Shown: positions 24,711 to 33,056 of the stretch, piece by piece
How positions within the stretch are numbered: the first letter of the stretch is position 1
How the letters are laid out: every line of letters starts with the position of its first letter
Source of the DNA: Streptomyces seoulensis
GTDB taxonomy: Bacteria; Actinomycetota; Actinomycetes; Streptomycetales; Streptomycetaceae
Assembly: GCA_013364255.1 (NCBI GenBank)
Contig: CP054936.1
Coordinates: forward strand, 5,784,353-5,848,352
DNA: 64,000 nucleotides
Direction of reading: 5' to 3'
Notes under the pieces: model-generated
What the model saw: only the letters and a program-made list of their open reading frames with translations
The model's database searches: none
Told to the model about the DNA's origin: nothing
Translations under genes and position numbers: made by a program

Positions 24711-25297
24711 GCCGGTCCCACCGGGCCCGGCCGACCCGGCCGGGGCGGTACGTGAGCACGGGGCCGACGTCGCCGTAGCCGGACGCCGCAACGCGACGAC
24801 GCGCCGCGGGGGCGCGTGGTGCGGCGTCGGCGGCGGCGTCGGCGGCGCGGCGTGCGCGGCGCGGCCGTCGGCCTCGCCGCCGTCCCTGACGCGCCCGGTC
24901 ACGGCCGGGCCGTCTTCGGGCGGGCGCGGCCGTGTCGCGGTCGCGGCATCGCGCACCGTGCCGCCGCGTCGCCGTCGCCCCCGGACGGGCGACCGCCGTG
25001 CGGGTGGCCCCGAGGGGCGGCCGGCCGGGTGGCGGGACCGCCCGGCGGGCGCGCCCGCGCCGTCACATCGCCGACCGTCGGGGAGGAGTCGCATGGTCCG
25101 GGGAGCAGCGACCCGGTGTCGCGGGCCCGCGCGAGAGCGGTGCCGGCCCGTGGCCGGCGCGTCGTACGGTACGCCGGTCACCTGCGGCGACGCGGCCCGT
25201 CGGCAGGCCGATGCTCGTTTCGCCGCCGATGCCGCATCCTTGAGGTGTGGAGTTCCTCGGGGACGAGTCGGTCGAGCGGAATGGGAGGGCGCAGGGG
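24711..25297. other. Non-coding GC-rich spacer between bldM and the sigma gene
   Basis: About 590 bp without a convincing gene. The first 300 bp are extremely GC-rich with GCGGCG/GGCGTC iterations near 24815-24860. Open frames run through it on both strands but have no ribosome site or protein-like composition. The promoter of the sigma factor gene must lie here; I cannot place it with confidence. Confidence 0.5.
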
Positions 25298-25975
25298 ATG
25301 GGTTCCGGCGCACCCGCTCATAACGCTTCGGTGCACAACCAGGACGGTGGTGCGACGGAGCGTTCGGCGCCAAGGCACCATGGACCGATGCGCGACGACG
25401 AGGCAGCAGTTGCCCAGGGGGCGATCGCCCCGCTCGTGCACCGTGCCGTCGACGGCGACGAGCGTGCCACGCACGACCTGCTCGCCCGCGTCCATCCGCT
25501 CGCGCTGCGCTACTGCCGCACCCGGCTGTCCCGGCTGCCCGGCGACGCGCGCCACTTCGTGGAGGACCTGGCCCAGGAGGTCTGCGTCGCCGTCCTCCTC
25601 GCCCTGCCGCGCTACCGCGACACCGGCCGACCCTTCGAGGCGTTCGTGTTCGCCATCGCCTCCCACAAGGTCGCCGACCTCCAGCGCGCGGCGATGCGCC
25701 ACCCCGGCTCGACCGCCGTGCCCTCCGACGAGATGCCCGAACGCCCGGACGACTCCCTCGGCCCGGAGGAGCGGGCGCTGCTCAGCAGTGACGCGGAGTG
25801 GGCCAAGCAGCTGCTGGCCAACCTCCCCGAGAACCAGCGCGAGCTGCTGCTGCTGCGGATCGCGGTGGGCTTGACCGCGGAGGAGACCGGGCAGATGTTG
25901 GGAATGTCACCGGGAGCGGTCCGGGTCGCCCAGCACCGCGCGCTGAGCCGGCTGCGGGCCCTCGCCGAGCAGTAG
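25298..25975 (+). CDS. shbA: ECF sigma factor, ShbA-like (SigD-like)
   Basis: 225 aa from the ATG at 25298, which has GGAGGG upstream; a shorter start at 25388 (MRDDEAAV) and a longer GTG at 25247 are possible. Region 2 includes ARHFVEDLAQEVCVAVLLALPRY and region 4 the helix-turn-helix LTAEETGQMLGMSPGAVRVAQHRALSRL. The location between bldM and guaB matches ShbA of S. griseus, which drives hrdB transcription, and SigD beside guaB2 in mycobacteria. No anti-sigma gene follows it here. Confidence 0.85.
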   Translation: MGSGAPAHNASVHNQDGGATERSAPRHHGPMRDDEAAVAQGAIAPLVHRAVDGDERATHDLLARVHPLALRYCRTRLSRLPGDARHFVEDLAQEVCVAVLLALPRYRDTGRPFEAFVFAIASHKVADLQRAAMRHPGSTAVPSDEMPERPDDSLGPEERALLSSDAEWAKQLLANLPENQRELLLLRIAVGLTAEETGQMLGMSPGAVRVAQHRALSRLRALAEQ

Positions 25976-25980
25976 CCGTA

Positions 25981-25997
25981 CGCCGGTTGAACCGGCG
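25981..25997. terminator. Palindrome after the sigma factor gene
   Basis: CGCCGGTT-G-AACCGGCG, 5 bp after the stop. It could be a short terminator or operator; the guaB promoter lies in the following 130 bp. Confidence 0.4.
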
Positions 25998-26137
25998 GCG
26001 CCCCGGTTCCGTACGAAGATCCGTATGAAGATACGAGGACCGGGGCCCTGGTCCGTCGTGGAATCGTGGAATGAGACGGCTCCGCTTCCCGTTAGCATGG
26101 ACATCCGCACCGATCAAGGCCATTTGGGGAAGGTGTC

Positions 26138-27640
26138 ATGACTGCAAACGTCGACGGAGTGCCCGAGAAATTCGCGACACTCGGGCTGACCTACGACGAC
26201 GTGCTGCTGCTGCCGGGCGCATCCGAGGTGCTGCCGGGCGCGGTCGACACCTCGTCCCGCATCTCCCGCAATGTCCGGGTCAACATCCCGCTGCTGTCCG
26301 CGGCGATGGACAAGGTGACCGAGTCCCGCATGGCGATCGCGATGGCCCGCCTCGGCGGCGTCGGCGTCCTGCACCGCAACCTGTCCATCGAGGACCAGGC
26401 CAACCAGGTCGACCTGGTCAAGCGCTCCGAGTCCGGCATGGTGGCCAACCCCATCACCATCCACCCGGAGGCCACGCTCGCCGAGGCCGACGCGCTGTGC
26501 GCCAAGTTCCGCATCAGCGGCACCCCGGTCACCGACCCGGCCGGCAGGCTGCTCGGCATCGTCACCAACCGCGACATGGCCTTCGAGACCGACCGCTCGC
26601 GCCGCGTCAGCGAGGTCATGACGCCGATGCCGCTGGTCACCGGCACCGTCGGCATCTCCCGCGCGGACGCCATGGAGCTGCTGCGCCGGCACAAGATCGA
26701 GAAGCTGCCGCTGGTCGACGACGCGGGCATCCTGCGCGGTCTGATCACCGTCAAGGACTTCGTCAAGGCCGAGCAGTACCCGAACGCCGCGAAGGACGCC
26801 GAGGGCCGCCTGCTGGTCGGCGCCGCCGTCGGCGCGAGCCCCGAGGCGCTGGAGCGCGCCCAGGCGCTCGCCGAGGCCGGCGCGGACTTCCTGGTCGTCG
26901 ACACCTCGCACGGCCACAACAGCAACGCGCTGAGCTGGATGGCGAAGATCAAGTCCAGCGTGGGCGTCGACGTGATCGGCGGCAACGTCGCCACCCGCGA
27001 CGGCGCGCAGGCGCTGATCGACGCCGGCGTCGACGGCATCAAGGTGGGTGTCGGACCCGGTTCGATCTGCACCACCCGCGTGGTCGCCGGCATCGGCGTC
27101 CCGCAGGTCACCGCCATCTACGAGGCGTCCCTCGCCGCCCGCGCGGCCGGTGTCCCGGTGATCGGCGACGGCGGCCTCCAGTACTCCGGCGACATCGGCA
27201 AGGCGCTCGTCGCCGGCGCCGACACGGTGATGCTGGGCTCGCTGCTGGCCGGTTGCGAGGAGTCGCCCGGCGAACTGCTGTTCATCAACGGCAAGCAGTT
27301 CAAGTCGTACCGCGGCATGGGCTCGCTCGGCGCCATGCAGTCGCGCGGCCAGGCGAAGTCGTACTCGAAGGACCGCTACTTCCAGGCCGAGGTCGCCTCC
27401 GACGACAAGCTCGTGCCCGAGGGCGTGGAGGGCCAGGTGCCCTACCGCGGTCCGCTGGCCAACGTGCTGCACCAGCTCGTCGGCGGCCTGCGCCAGACCA
27501 TGGGCTACGTGGGCGCGGCCACCGTCGGGGAGATGGAGTCCAAGGGCCGCTTCGTGCGCATCACCTCGGCGGGCCTCAAGGAGAGCCACCCGCACGACAT
27601 CCAGATGACGGTCGAGGCGCCGAACTACAGCAGCAAGTAG
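26138..27640 (+). CDS. guaB: IMP dehydrogenase
   Basis: 500 aa. Converts IMP to XMP, the committed step to GMP. The catalytic Cys is C311 in GPGSICTTR; two CBS domains are inserted at about residues 95-210 (MTPMPLVT lies between them), and the mobile flap has the usual MGSLGAM region. RBS GGGGAAGG. Followed by a hairpin terminator, so guaB3 probably has its own promoter. GuaA, the next enzyme, is 24 kb downstream. Confidence 0.97.
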   Translation: MTANVDGVPEKFATLGLTYDDVLLLPGASEVLPGAVDTSSRISRNVRVNIPLLSAAMDKVTESRMAIAMARLGGVGVLHRNLSIEDQANQVDLVKRSESGMVANPITIHPEATLAEADALCAKFRISGTPVTDPAGRLLGIVTNRDMAFETDRSRRVSEVMTPMPLVTGTVGISRADAMELLRRHKIEKLPLVDDAGILRGLITVKDFVKAEQYPNAAKDAEGRLLVGAAVGASPEALERAQALAEAGADFLVVDTSHGHNSNALSWMAKIKSSVGVDVIGGNVATRDGAQALIDAGVDGIKVGVGPGSICTTRVVAGIGVPQVTAIYEASLAARAAGVPVIGDGGLQYSGDIGKALVAGADTVMLGSLLAGCEESPGELLFINGKQFKSYRGMGSLGAMQSRGQAKSYSKDRYFQAEVASDDKLVPEGVEGQVPYRGPLANVLHQLVGGLRQTMGYVGAATVGEMESKGRFVRITSAGLKESHPHDIQMTVEAPNYSSK

Positions 27641-27677
27641 GCGTTTCCGGCGGCAGGCAGCCGCCGGCAGGTCTCAC

Positions 27678-27709
27678 AGGGCGGTCCCGGATCACTCCGG
27701 GGCCGCCCT
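27678..27709 (+). terminator. guaB terminator
   Basis: A 13-bp stem with one G-T pair (AGGGCGGTCCCGG against CCGGGGCCGCCCT) and a 6-nt loop, 38 bp after guaB. Confidence 0.65.
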
Positions 27710-27768
27710 CGCCATGGGCGTCGGCGATACTGGAAGACGCTGAAACGCATCAGGGAAAGGCCACAGAC

Positions 27769-28893
27769 GTGACTGAGATCGAGATCGGGCGCGGCAAGCG
27801 CGGCCGCCGGGCGTACGCCTTCGACGACATCGCCGTCGTCCCCAGCCGCCGTACGCGGGACCCGAAGGAGGTCTCGATCGCCTGGCAGATCGACGCCTAC
27901 CGCTTCGAGCTGCCCTTCCTGGCCGCTCCCATGGACTCGGTCGTCTCCCCGGCCACCGCCATCCGCATCGGCGAGCTGGGCGGCCTGGGCGTGCTCAACC
28001 TCGAAGGGCTGTGGACCCGGTACGAGGACCCGCAGCCGCTGCTGGACGAGATCGCCGGGCTGCCCGCCGAGACCGCCACCCGCCGCCTCCAGGAGATCTA
28101 CTCCGCCCCCATCAAGGAGGAGCTGATCGGGGCGCGGATCAAGGAGGTGCGCGACTCCGGCGTGGTCACCGCCGCCGCGCTCTCCCCGCAGCGCACCGCC
28201 CAGTTCTCCAAGGCCGTCGTGGACGCGGGCGTGGACATCTTCGTCATCCGCGGCACCACCGTGTCGGCCGAGCACGTCTCGGGCGCGGCGGAGCCGCTGA
28301 ACCTGAAGCAGTTCATCTACGAGCTGGACGTCCCGGTGATCGTCGGCGGCTGTGCCACGTACACGGCGGCGCTGCACCTGATGCGCACCGGCGCGGCGGG
28401 CGTCCTGGTCGGCTTCGGCGGCGGCGCCGCGCACACCACGCGCAACGTGCTGGGCATCCAGGTCCCGATGGCGACGGCCGTCGCCGACGTGGCCGCCGCG
28501 CGCCGCGACTACATGGACGAGTCCGGCGGCCGGTACGTGCACGTGATCGCGGACGGCGGCGTCGGCTGGTCCGGCGACCTGCCCAAGGCGATCGCCTGCG
28601 GCGCGGACGCGGTGATGATGGGCTCCCCGCTGGCCCGGGCCACGGACGCGCCCGGCAAGGGCCACCACTGGGGCATGGAGGCGGTCAACGACGAGCTGCC
28701 GCGCGGCAAGAAGGTCGACCTCGGCACGGTCGGCACCATCGAGGAGGTCCTCACCGGCCCCTCGCACACCCCCGACGGCTCCATGAACCTGTTCGGCGCG
28801 CTGCGCCGGGCCATGGCCACCACCGGCTACAGCGAGCTGAAGGAGTTCCAGCGCGTCGAGGTGACGGTCGCGGACTCCCAGCACAAGCGGTAA
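27769..28893 (+). CDS. guaB3: GuaB3 family protein (IMPDH-like, no CBS, no catalytic Cys)
   Basis: 374 aa TIM-barrel protein. It has the IMPDH start (YAFDDIAVVPS, APMDSVVSPATA) but no CBS insertion, and the catalytic loop that reads GPGSICTTR in GuaB is GFGGGAAHTTR here, without Cys. This is the actinobacterial GuaB3 group, always next to guaB (Rv3410c in M. tuberculosis). A cyanobacterial GuaB3 has been reported as an XMP reductase; whether that holds for a Cys-less loop is unclear. GTG start with GGGAAAGG upstream. Confidence 0.92.
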   Translation: MTEIEIGRGKRGRRAYAFDDIAVVPSRRTRDPKEVSIAWQIDAYRFELPFLAAPMDSVVSPATAIRIGELGGLGVLNLEGLWTRYEDPQPLLDEIAGLPAETATRRLQEIYSAPIKEELIGARIKEVRDSGVVTAAALSPQRTAQFSKAVVDAGVDIFVIRGTTVSAEHVSGAAEPLNLKQFIYELDVPVIVGGCATYTAALHLMRTGAAGVLVGFGGGAAHTTRNVLGIQVPMATAVADVAAARRDYMDESGGRYVHVIADGGVGWSGDLPKAIACGADAVMMGSPLARATDAPGKGHHWGMEAVNDELPRGKKVDLGTVGTIEEVLTGPSHTPDGSMNLFGALRRAMATTGYSELKEFQRVEVTVADSQHKR

Positions 28894-28911
28894 CCCGCAC
28901 TCCGAAACACA

Positions 28912-28957
28912 CCAAGAGACCCGGCCCCCACGCTGACACGGGGGCCGGGTCTCTTGG
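28912..28957 (+). terminator. guaB3 terminator
   Basis: A perfect 18-bp stem beginning CCAAGAGACCCGGCCCCC with a 10-nt loop, 19 bp after the guaB3 stop. Confidence 0.9.
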
Positions 28958-29199
28958 CGTACGCGCTGATGGGAGTGAGTCGGGGGGCGCGTTGCGTGTT
29001 CTGGGGGCGCACGGTTGCCTTCGGACCGAATACGCCGGGGACCGGTGTGTTGAGCCGGTAATGTCCGTGTCCGGCGACCCCGTTCTTTGGGTCGCCCCCT
29101 TCCAAGGACCTGGACCGGACCCCGCCCTCGGGGCCCGGCCCGATTCCGACGGACCGCCTTACCGGGCCAATGGGCGGCATCGTGGAAGGGGGCGCGCCC

Positions 29200-29316
29200 A
29201 TGGGCCGTCACCGCAAGGCGACTCGCCGGGACCGCATCCGGCTTCGGGCGGAGCGGCGCTGGCTTCGGCTGGTGAAATTCCGGAGGAGGATGATCTTGTG
29301 GATCTACGGCCGCTGA
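29200..29316 (+). CDS. Possible 38-aa basic small protein
   Basis: ATG with GGAAGGGGG upstream, 38 codons. The peptide starts MGRHRKATRRDRIRLRAERR and ends with hydrophobic ILWIYGR, so 14 of 38 residues are Arg or Lys. The stop codon forms the loop of a GGCCGC-TGA-GCGGCC hairpin. No family recognised. The 580-bp gap between guaB3 and the dehydrogenase homologue holds nothing else clearly coding. Confidence 0.35.
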   Translation: MGRHRKATRRDRIRLRAERRWLRLVKFRRRMILWIYGR

Positions 29317-29398
29317 GCGGCCACCCCTATAAGGACTAGGGGTGGACACTCCGCCTAGCGGTTAGGAGCCCGCCGCAGTACCCGCTGCGGTGGGCTCC
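29308..29398. other. Cluster of three adjacent hairpins
   Basis: Three stem-loops in 90 bp: GGCCGC-TGA-GCGGCC (29308-29322), CCACCCCTA-N7-TAGGGGTGG (29321-29345) and a 14-bp stem with one G-T pair, GGAGCCCGCCGCAG/CTGCGGTGGGCTCC (29365-29398). They may be stacked terminators for the convergent genes or a structured RNA. Confidence 0.6.
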
Positions 29399-29471
29399 AC
29401 CTCTCACACTACCGGCGAGAGCGCCCCCCATCCACTGTCCGCGGTGGTCCGCCGCGCCCGTGCGCCCCCCT

Positions 29472-30680
29472 TCACAACCGGTGCGCCGCCCCCGTGGGTG
29501 CGGCGCCGCGGGTGTCCAGGAGGAGCTGCGCCTTGACCGACAGGCCCTGGAGGTCGTAGGTGCGGTGCTGCTGGAGGAGGATCGTGAGGTCGGCGTCGGC
29601 CACCGCTTCGTACAGGGCGTCCGCGCGGGGCACGGGACGGCCCTCGACGTCCCATCCGGGCACGTGCGGGTCGTGGTAGCTGACCGAGGCGCCGAGGCCG
29701 GTCAGGCGGACGGCGATCTCCTCGGCGGGCGTGCCCTCCAGGTCGGCGAGGTCCGGCTTGTAGGTGACGCCCAGCAGCAGCACCCGCGCGCCCCGGGCCG
29801 ACTTGCCGTGCTCGTTGAGCAGGGCGGCGGCGCGCTGGACGACGTAACGGGGCATGCGGCTGTTGACCCGCTGGGCGAGTTCCACCATGCGCAGGCCGCG
29901 CCCGGAGGGGCCGGTGAGGTCCTGCGGATGGCCGTGGCCGCCGACGCCGGGGCCGGGGCGGAAGGCGTGGAAGCCGTACGGCTTGGTCTCCGCGCAGCGC
30001 AGCACGTCCCACAGGTCCACGCCCAGGTCGTGGCAGAGCACGGCCATCTCGTTGACGAGGGCGATGTTGACGTGCCGGTAGTTGGTCTCCAGGAGCTGGA
30101 CGGTCTCGGCCTCGCGCAGGCCGCGCGCGCGGACCACCTTGTCGGTGAGCCGGCCGTAGAAGGCGGCGGCCGACTCGGTGCAGGCCGGGGTGAGACCGCC
30201 GATCACCTTCGGCGTGTTGGCCGGGGTGACGTCGCGGTTGCCGGGGTCGACGCGGCTGGGCGAGTAGGCGAGGTGGAAGTCGCGGCCCGCGCGCAGGCCC
30301 GAGCCCTCCTCCAGCAGCGGGCACAGGAACTCCTGGGTGGCGCCCGGCAGCACGGGCGACTCCAGGATCACGGTGGTGTGCGGGCGCAGCTGCCCGGCCA
30401 GGGCGCGGGCGGCGGCCGCCACCTGGGTCAGGTCGAGGCCGCCGTCCGCGCCGCGCGGGGTCGGCGCGCAGATCACCGCGGTGCGCACCCGGCCCAGTTC
30501 GGCCGGGTCGGTGGCCGGCCGGAAGCCCCCCGAGAGCATCCGGCGCAGCTCGGCCGCGCTGAGCGGGCCCGACTCGTCCCCGGTCCGGTAGCCGAGCGTG
30601 GAGATGCCGGCGGCGACGGCGGCCTGGGCCAGGGGCAGGCCGAGAGGACCGAGTCCGATGACGGCGAGATCTGCGGGCAT
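29472..30680 (-). CDS. Nucleotide-sugar dehydrogenase homologue lacking catalytic residues
   Basis: 402 aa. UDP-glucose/UDP-ManNAc dehydrogenase fold: NAD-binding VIGLGPLGLPLA (7-18), VICAPTP (69-75), the central helix AETVQLLETNYRHVNIALVNEMA, and a C-terminal Rossmann domain (VLLLGVTYKPD). In active WecC/UGD enzymes the helix has a catalytic Lys where Q195 stands, and the loop GVGGHC-P is GVGGHGHPQD here with G250 in place of the nucleophilic Cys. NAD- and sugar-site scaffolding is kept, so it may bind without oxidising. Monocistronic. Confidence 0.85.
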   Translation of the reverse strand: MPADLAVIGLGPLGLPLAQAAVAAGISTLGYRTGDESGPLSAAELRRMLSGGFRPATDPAELGRVRTAVICAPTPRGADGGLDLTQVAAAARALAGQLRPHTTVILESPVLPGATQEFLCPLLEEGSGLRAGRDFHLAYSPSRVDPGNRDVTPANTPKVIGGLTPACTESAAAFYGRLTDKVVRARGLREAETVQLLETNYRHVNIALVNEMAVLCHDLGVDLWDVLRCAETKPYGFHAFRPGPGVGGHGHPQDLTGPSGRGLRMVELAQRVNSRMPRYVVQRAAALLNEHGKSARGARVLLLGVTYKPDLADLEGTPAEEIAVRLTGLGASVSYHDPHVPGWDVEGRPVPRADALYEAVADADLTILLQQHRTYDLQGLSVKAQLLLDTRGAAPTGAAHRL

Positions 30681-31001
30681 GGCGTGGGCCGTCCTTCCCA
30701 GTAACCGACGTGGTGCGGGCCCGCAAGTCCGGTGGACAGGACGAGCGAGTGCAATGTCAGACTAGGAGTAAATATGACCGTTTTGCGGGATTGACCAGCG
30801 TGTTTCTCGGAGTGCCGGGCCGAGTTGTCCACAGGCCGGGGGCGACTGGTGGCTGAAGTCGGGCAAGGCGGTCAGAATTCTGGGCAGGGAGATACGTAGA
30901 GAGAGGCAGAGAGACGCAGAGAGACGTGGGAACACGTGGGGGAGCTGGGACGGGCTTCGCCCGACGGGTGCGGCCGGCGTGACGGACACCGGGAGGCAGC
31001 A

Positions 31002-32708
31002 GTGAGGACAGCGACACTGGGGCCGGCGCAGCGCGCCGAGTCACTGGCGGGAATGGCCGAGCGCGAGCTGGACATCCTGGTCGTGGGCGGTGGCGTGGTC
31101 GGAGCGGGCACGGCCCTGGACGCCGTCACACGCGGCCTGAGCACCGGCATCGTCGAGGCCCGCGACTGGGCGTCCGGCACCTCCAGCCGCTCCAGCAAAC
31201 TGATACACGGCGGCCTGCGCTATCTGGAGATGCTCGACTTCGCCCTGGTCCGCGAGGCCCTGAAGGAGCGCGGCCTGCTGCTGGAGCGCATCGCCCCGCA
31301 CCTGGTGCGGCCGGTGCCGTTCCTGTACCCGCTCCAGCACAAGGGCTGGGAGCGCTGGTACGCCGGTTCGGGCGTCGCGCTCTACGACGGCATGTCGATG
31401 GCCCGCGGCCACGGCCGGGGCCTGCCCCTGCACCGCCACCTGAGCCGCCGTCACGCCCTGCGCGTCGCCCCCTGCCTCAAGAAGGACGCCCTGGTGGGCG
31501 CGTTGCAGTACTACGACGCCCAGGTGGACGACGCCCGCTTCGTGGCCGCCCTGGTGCGCACCGCCGTGTCCTACGGCGCGAAGGCCGCCAACCGCGCCCG
31601 GGTCACCGGCTTCCTGCGCGAGGGCGAGCGGGTGGTCGGCGCGCGCGTGCAGGACGTGGAGGGCGGCGGCGAGTACGAGATCCGGGCCAAGCAGGTCGTC
31701 AACGCCACCGGGGTGTGGACCGACGACACCCAGGCGATGGTGGGGGAGCGCGGCCAGTTCCACGTCCGCGCCTCCAAGGGCATCCACCTCGTCGTGCCCA
31801 AGGACCGCATCAACTCCACCACCGGGCTGATCCTGCGCACCGAGAAGTCCGTGCTGTTCGTCATCCCCTGGGGCCGGCACTGGATCGTCGGCACCACCGA
31901 CACCGACTGGGACCTCGACAAGGCCCACCCGGCCGCCTCCAGCGCGGACATCGACTACCTGCTGGAGCACGTGAACTCGGTGCTGGCGGTGCCGCTCGGC
32001 CGCGACGACGTCGAGGGCGTGTACGCGGGCCTGCGGCCCCTGCTGGCCGGCGAGTCCGACGCCACCAGCAAGCTCTCCCGCGAGCACACCGTCGCCCACC
32101 CCGCGCCGGGCCTGGTGGTGGTGGCCGGCGGCAAGTACACGACCTACCGGGTGATGGCGAAGGACGCCGTCGACGAGGCGGTGCACGGCCTGGACATGCG
32201 GGTCGCCGACTGCGTCACCGAGGACGTCCCGCTGTACGGCGCGGAGGGCTACCGCGCGCTGTGCAACGCGCGGGCGCGGATCGCCGCCGACACCGGCATC
32301 CACGTGGTGCGCGTGGAACACCTGCTCAACCGGTACGGATCGGCCGCGCAGGAGGTCCTCGCCCTGATCGCCGAGGACCCGTCCCTCGGCGCGCCGCTCC
32401 AGTTCGCCGACGACTACCTGCGCGCCGAGATCGTCTACGCCGCCTCGCACGAGGGCGCCCGGCACCTGGACGACGCGCTGACCCGGCGGACCCGCATATC
32501 CATCGAGACCTTCGACCGGGGCACCCGCAGCGCCCGCGAGGCGGCGGAGCTGATGGCGCCGGTGCTCGGCTGGGACGCGGACCAGATCGAACGCGAGGTC
32601 GAGCACTACGAGAAGCGGGTGGAGGCCGAACGCGAGTCGCAGCGCCAGCCCGACGACCTGACGGCCGACGCGGCCCGTCTGGGAGCGCCGGACATCGTGC
32701 CGCTCTAG
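31002..32708 (+). CDS. glpD: Aerobic glycerol-3-phosphate dehydrogenase
   Basis: 568 aa FAD-dependent membrane-associated enzyme oxidising glycerol 3-phosphate to dihydroxyacetone phosphate. FAD motif ILVVGGGVVGAGTALDAVTRGL, the signature SSKLIHGGLRYLE, and VAGGKYTTYRVMAKDAVD near residue 380 are typical; the C-terminal helical GlpD domain is complete. GTG start selected for GGGAGG five bases upstream. The 320-bp upstream region contains a purine-rich tract with repeated GCAGAGAGAC. The stop region is duplicated immediately downstream. Confidence 0.95.
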   Translation: MRTATLGPAQRAESLAGMAERELDILVVGGGVVGAGTALDAVTRGLSTGIVEARDWASGTSSRSSKLIHGGLRYLEMLDFALVREALKERGLLLERIAPHLVRPVPFLYPLQHKGWERWYAGSGVALYDGMSMARGHGRGLPLHRHLSRRHALRVAPCLKKDALVGALQYYDAQVDDARFVAALVRTAVSYGAKAANRARVTGFLREGERVVGARVQDVEGGGEYEIRAKQVVNATGVWTDDTQAMVGERGQFHVRASKGIHLVVPKDRINSTTGLILRTEKSVLFVIPWGRHWIVGTTDTDWDLDKAHPAASSADIDYLLEHVNSVLAVPLGRDDVEGVYAGLRPLLAGESDATSKLSREHTVAHPAPGLVVVAGGKYTTYRVMAKDAVDEAVHGLDMRVADCVTEDVPLYGAEGYRALCNARARIAADTGIHVVRVEHLLNRYGSAAQEVLALIAEDPSLGAPLQFADDYLRAEIVYAASHEGARHLDDALTRRTRISIETFDRGTRSAREAAELMAPVLGWDADQIEREVEHYEKRVEAERESQRQPDDLTADAARLGAPDIVPL

Positions 32709-32755
32709 CCGGCCGCGGCGCGCCGGACACCGTGCCGCTGTGATCGGCCGCGGCG
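32686..32755. repeat. 35-bp direct duplication spanning the glpD stop codon
   Basis: Two adjacent 35-bp units (32686-32720 and 32721-32755), 30 of 35 positions identical, each starting GCGCCGGACA. The first contains the glpD stop TAG, the second TGA at the equivalent place. A third partial GCGCC follows. The rest of the 350-bp gap before the first kinase gene presumably holds that gene's promoter. Confidence 0.9.
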
Positions 32756-33056
32756 CGCCGCACCCGCCGCTTCCGGCCCGTCCCGCCGGTCGGGCGCGCC
32801 CGGCGGGGCGGGGCGCAGAAGTGTTCGGCGCGCGTCGGGTTCCGGGAGCCGGGACGGAGGTGGGACCCTTACGGGCGGAAGTGTCCGGCGCCGTCGGCAC
32901 CCCGCGCTGACCTGTTGTCACGGCCCGTCATCCCGCCGCGCCGGGTGCGCCGTTCGGTGACGGGACCGGGCGCCGCGAGGGGCACCCTGGGCGTGGAGCA
33001 CTTGTCGGGTGAGGGACAATGGAGCCTCTGTCAGGGCGGGTTGCATGAGGGGACGC

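Noticed and set aside
24589..25323. Open frames through the bldM-sigma factor gap
   Set aside because: They start inside bldM in the wrong frame or have no ribosome site. Arg/Gly/Pro-only composition indicates non-coding GC-rich DNA.
26114..27595. 493-codon minus-strand frame opposite guaB
   Set aside because: Exact antisense of a well-identified gene; its residues simply mirror codon-position bias.
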